NCBI RefSeq assembly: GCF_028583425.1
Contig: NC_072805.1
Location: 18,052,001-18,116,000 of the forward strand
Origin: Eublepharis macularius
Taxonomy: Eukaryota > Chordata > Lepidosauria > Squamata > Eublepharidae
DNA: 64,000 bases
Reading direction: 5' to 3'
Of the stretch, positions 62,906 through 64,000 are shown in pieces (position 1 is the first letter of the stretch; every line of letters begins with the position of its first letter). The notes under the pieces were generated by a model. The model worked only from the letters and a program-made list of their open reading frames with translations, had not been told where the DNA came from and ran no database searches. A program made the position numbers and the translations under genes.

Positions 62906-63012
62906 GAGCGGGACCACAAGTGACGCCTGACACAGGTTGGACACTTGCCAGCTTCCCTCAAGTTTTGATGGGAAATGGAGGCAGCTTGGCGGAATGTTGG
63001 ACAAGTGACAGT
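62906..63012. mobile_element. foldback MITE, AGCCAAGCT family long class, one arm
   Basis: GAGCGGGACCACAAGTGACGC, ACACAGGTTGGACACTTGCC and CAAGTTTTGATGGGAAATGG. The second arm and terminus are missing. Confidence 0.7.
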
Positions 63013-63548
63013 ATATAACATATAACTGCCAAGCTGGGCAGCGGTGGTAGTGTGGTGTGGGGAGTATCAGGCAGTGTTCCCTGTAATAATCCGGATCCAA
63101 GAAATACTTATGCACTTAAGGTCTTAACTACTTGCTTTCTCCTACTTATCTGTGACAAGCTGGTGGGACAACATTTTTGTTTAGTAGTTTTGCCAAAGAG
63201 CTAAATGGGTCAGATCCCTCCCATTCTCACCTCCCCCCACCCCCCGGCCATCATCTCTCTCTAATCTCAAGTGTGCTGCAAACTCCACACACCCTTCATG
63301 GGTGGAGTGCGGCTTCTAGGTAGTAAGATAGGAACTGTTTCGCTCTTTCAGGACACTCCTTACTTCCCCTCATGCCAGCTATTAAAAAGGAGGGGTGAGA
63401 GAAAAGTTTATTGTGCAGTCCTCTTAAATTGCTGGGTATGTTGCCTTTTTAAACTTGTTTTCTCCTTACAACACCTCCTTGACTTGAATTCATTGTTGTT
63501 TCGTATCATACTGAAAGAAGTGAGGCTGCAATCTCACCCATCTTTCTA
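63013..63548. other. intronic DNA, nothing recognised
   Basis: No feature recognised. Confidence 0.4.
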
Positions 63549-63783
63549 GGGTGGGACAGGGAGACCTCTTGGCATTACAGCTGTTCTCCAGACTACAGGG
63601 ATCAGTTCCTGAGGGAAAATGGCAGCTTCCCGAGAGAAATAGCAGCTTCACAGGGTGAACTCTACAATATCACATCTCAGTGGCGCTCCCTCTCCAAACG
63701 CCATTTTCCCTAGGGTCACCAAACTGCCCAAGTTCTATCCACAAAGCTCCAGGAATTTCTCAACCCCGAGTTGGCAGCCCTGT
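63549..63783 (+). mobile_element. hAT-type MITE, TAGGGTTGCCA family, diverged
   Basis: TAGGGTGGGACAGGGAGACC, GAAAATGGCAGCTTCCCGAG (a partly duplicated inner block), AGCTCCAGGAATTTCTCAACC and GAGTTGGCAGCCCTG. Confidence 0.75.
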
Positions 63784-64000
63784 GCCACTGGACCACACTT
63801 GTATTCCTGTAAACAAAGAGGCGGCCATTTTGTGACTTGGGACTCGCCTCGCTTTACTGGACAGTGTAATACAGCAGTCAGAAAAATGTCAGTGGGGAGA
63901 CCCAGGTTAAGATCTCTGTTGAGCCATGAAGCTTGCGGAGTGTTTTCAGGACAGATTTGCGTACTTTGGGACTACTCCTAACGACAGGGGTTGTTGTAAG
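63784..64000. other. intronic DNA to window end, nothing recognised
   Basis: No feature recognised. Confidence 0.4.

Larger units (their letters stand above)
37971..64000 (+). other. ESRP2: presumed ESRP2 intron 2, running off the window
   Basis: The donor GTGAGG begins it. No plus-strand segment resembling the next ESRP2 part (QFSQLV, LCTDGQ, LRQVLHPEAS) was recognised in the remaining 26 kb, and no other host gene was recognised. It is filled with the repeat families listed separately. The length is inferred from absence; a diverged or very short exon could have been missed. Confidence 0.6.

Noticed and set aside
1-64000. Endogenous retrovirus or other LTR-element remains
   Set aside because: No paired long terminal repeats and no gag-, pol- or env-like stretch were recognised; the reverse-transcriptase remains are Bov-B type.

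Overview
The window is nuclear DNA from a squamate reptile. The repeats show this: Bov-B (RTE) LINE fragments, Sauria SINEs with a Bov-B-like tail ending in ACCTTT units, 5S-rRNA-derived SINEs, CR1 3' ends, MIR/CORE-type SINEs, and many small palindromic or hAT-type non-autonomous DNA transposons. The species cannot be fixed from sequence alone. There are no bacterial-style genes, and most open reading frames lie inside repeats.

One host protein gene is recognisable. Two plus-strand exons at 36679-36816 and 37842-37970 encode the N-terminus of ESRP2 (epithelial splicing regulatory protein 2). Both exons are phase 0 with good GT/AG borders. A pyrimidine tract and AG directly before the start-codon exon suggest a non-coding first exon further upstream. 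No third coding exon was found, so intron 2 appears to run for more than 26 kb to the window end. Upstream of the start codon is a cluster of CAGGTA/CAGGTG motifs, either ZEB-type E2 boxes or possible splice donors. A minus-strand U6 snRNA pseudogene lies about 1.6 kb upstream.

Layout: 1-36 kb is intergenic or upstream DNA, a mosaic of transposons and unassigned sequence. It includes a three-layer nested insertion at 4.1-5.7 kb, a nested palindromic pair at 6.5-6.9 kb, Bov-B pieces at 12.1, 17.7 and 24.3 kb, and head-to-head Penelope-like ends with a hammerhead-like core at 25 kb. From 36.7 to 38 kb are the ESRP2 exons. From 38 to 64 kb is the presumed ESRP2 intron 2, filled with the same repeat families.

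Several small families can be typed from the sequence itself. Five hAT-type families have clean or near-clean 8-bp target-site duplications. Two foldback families, starting GGGCCAAGCTACAAGTGACG and GGCCRTTTCCACAC, show 3-bp direct duplications that differ from copy to copy, which points to a PIF/Harbinger-like integrase.
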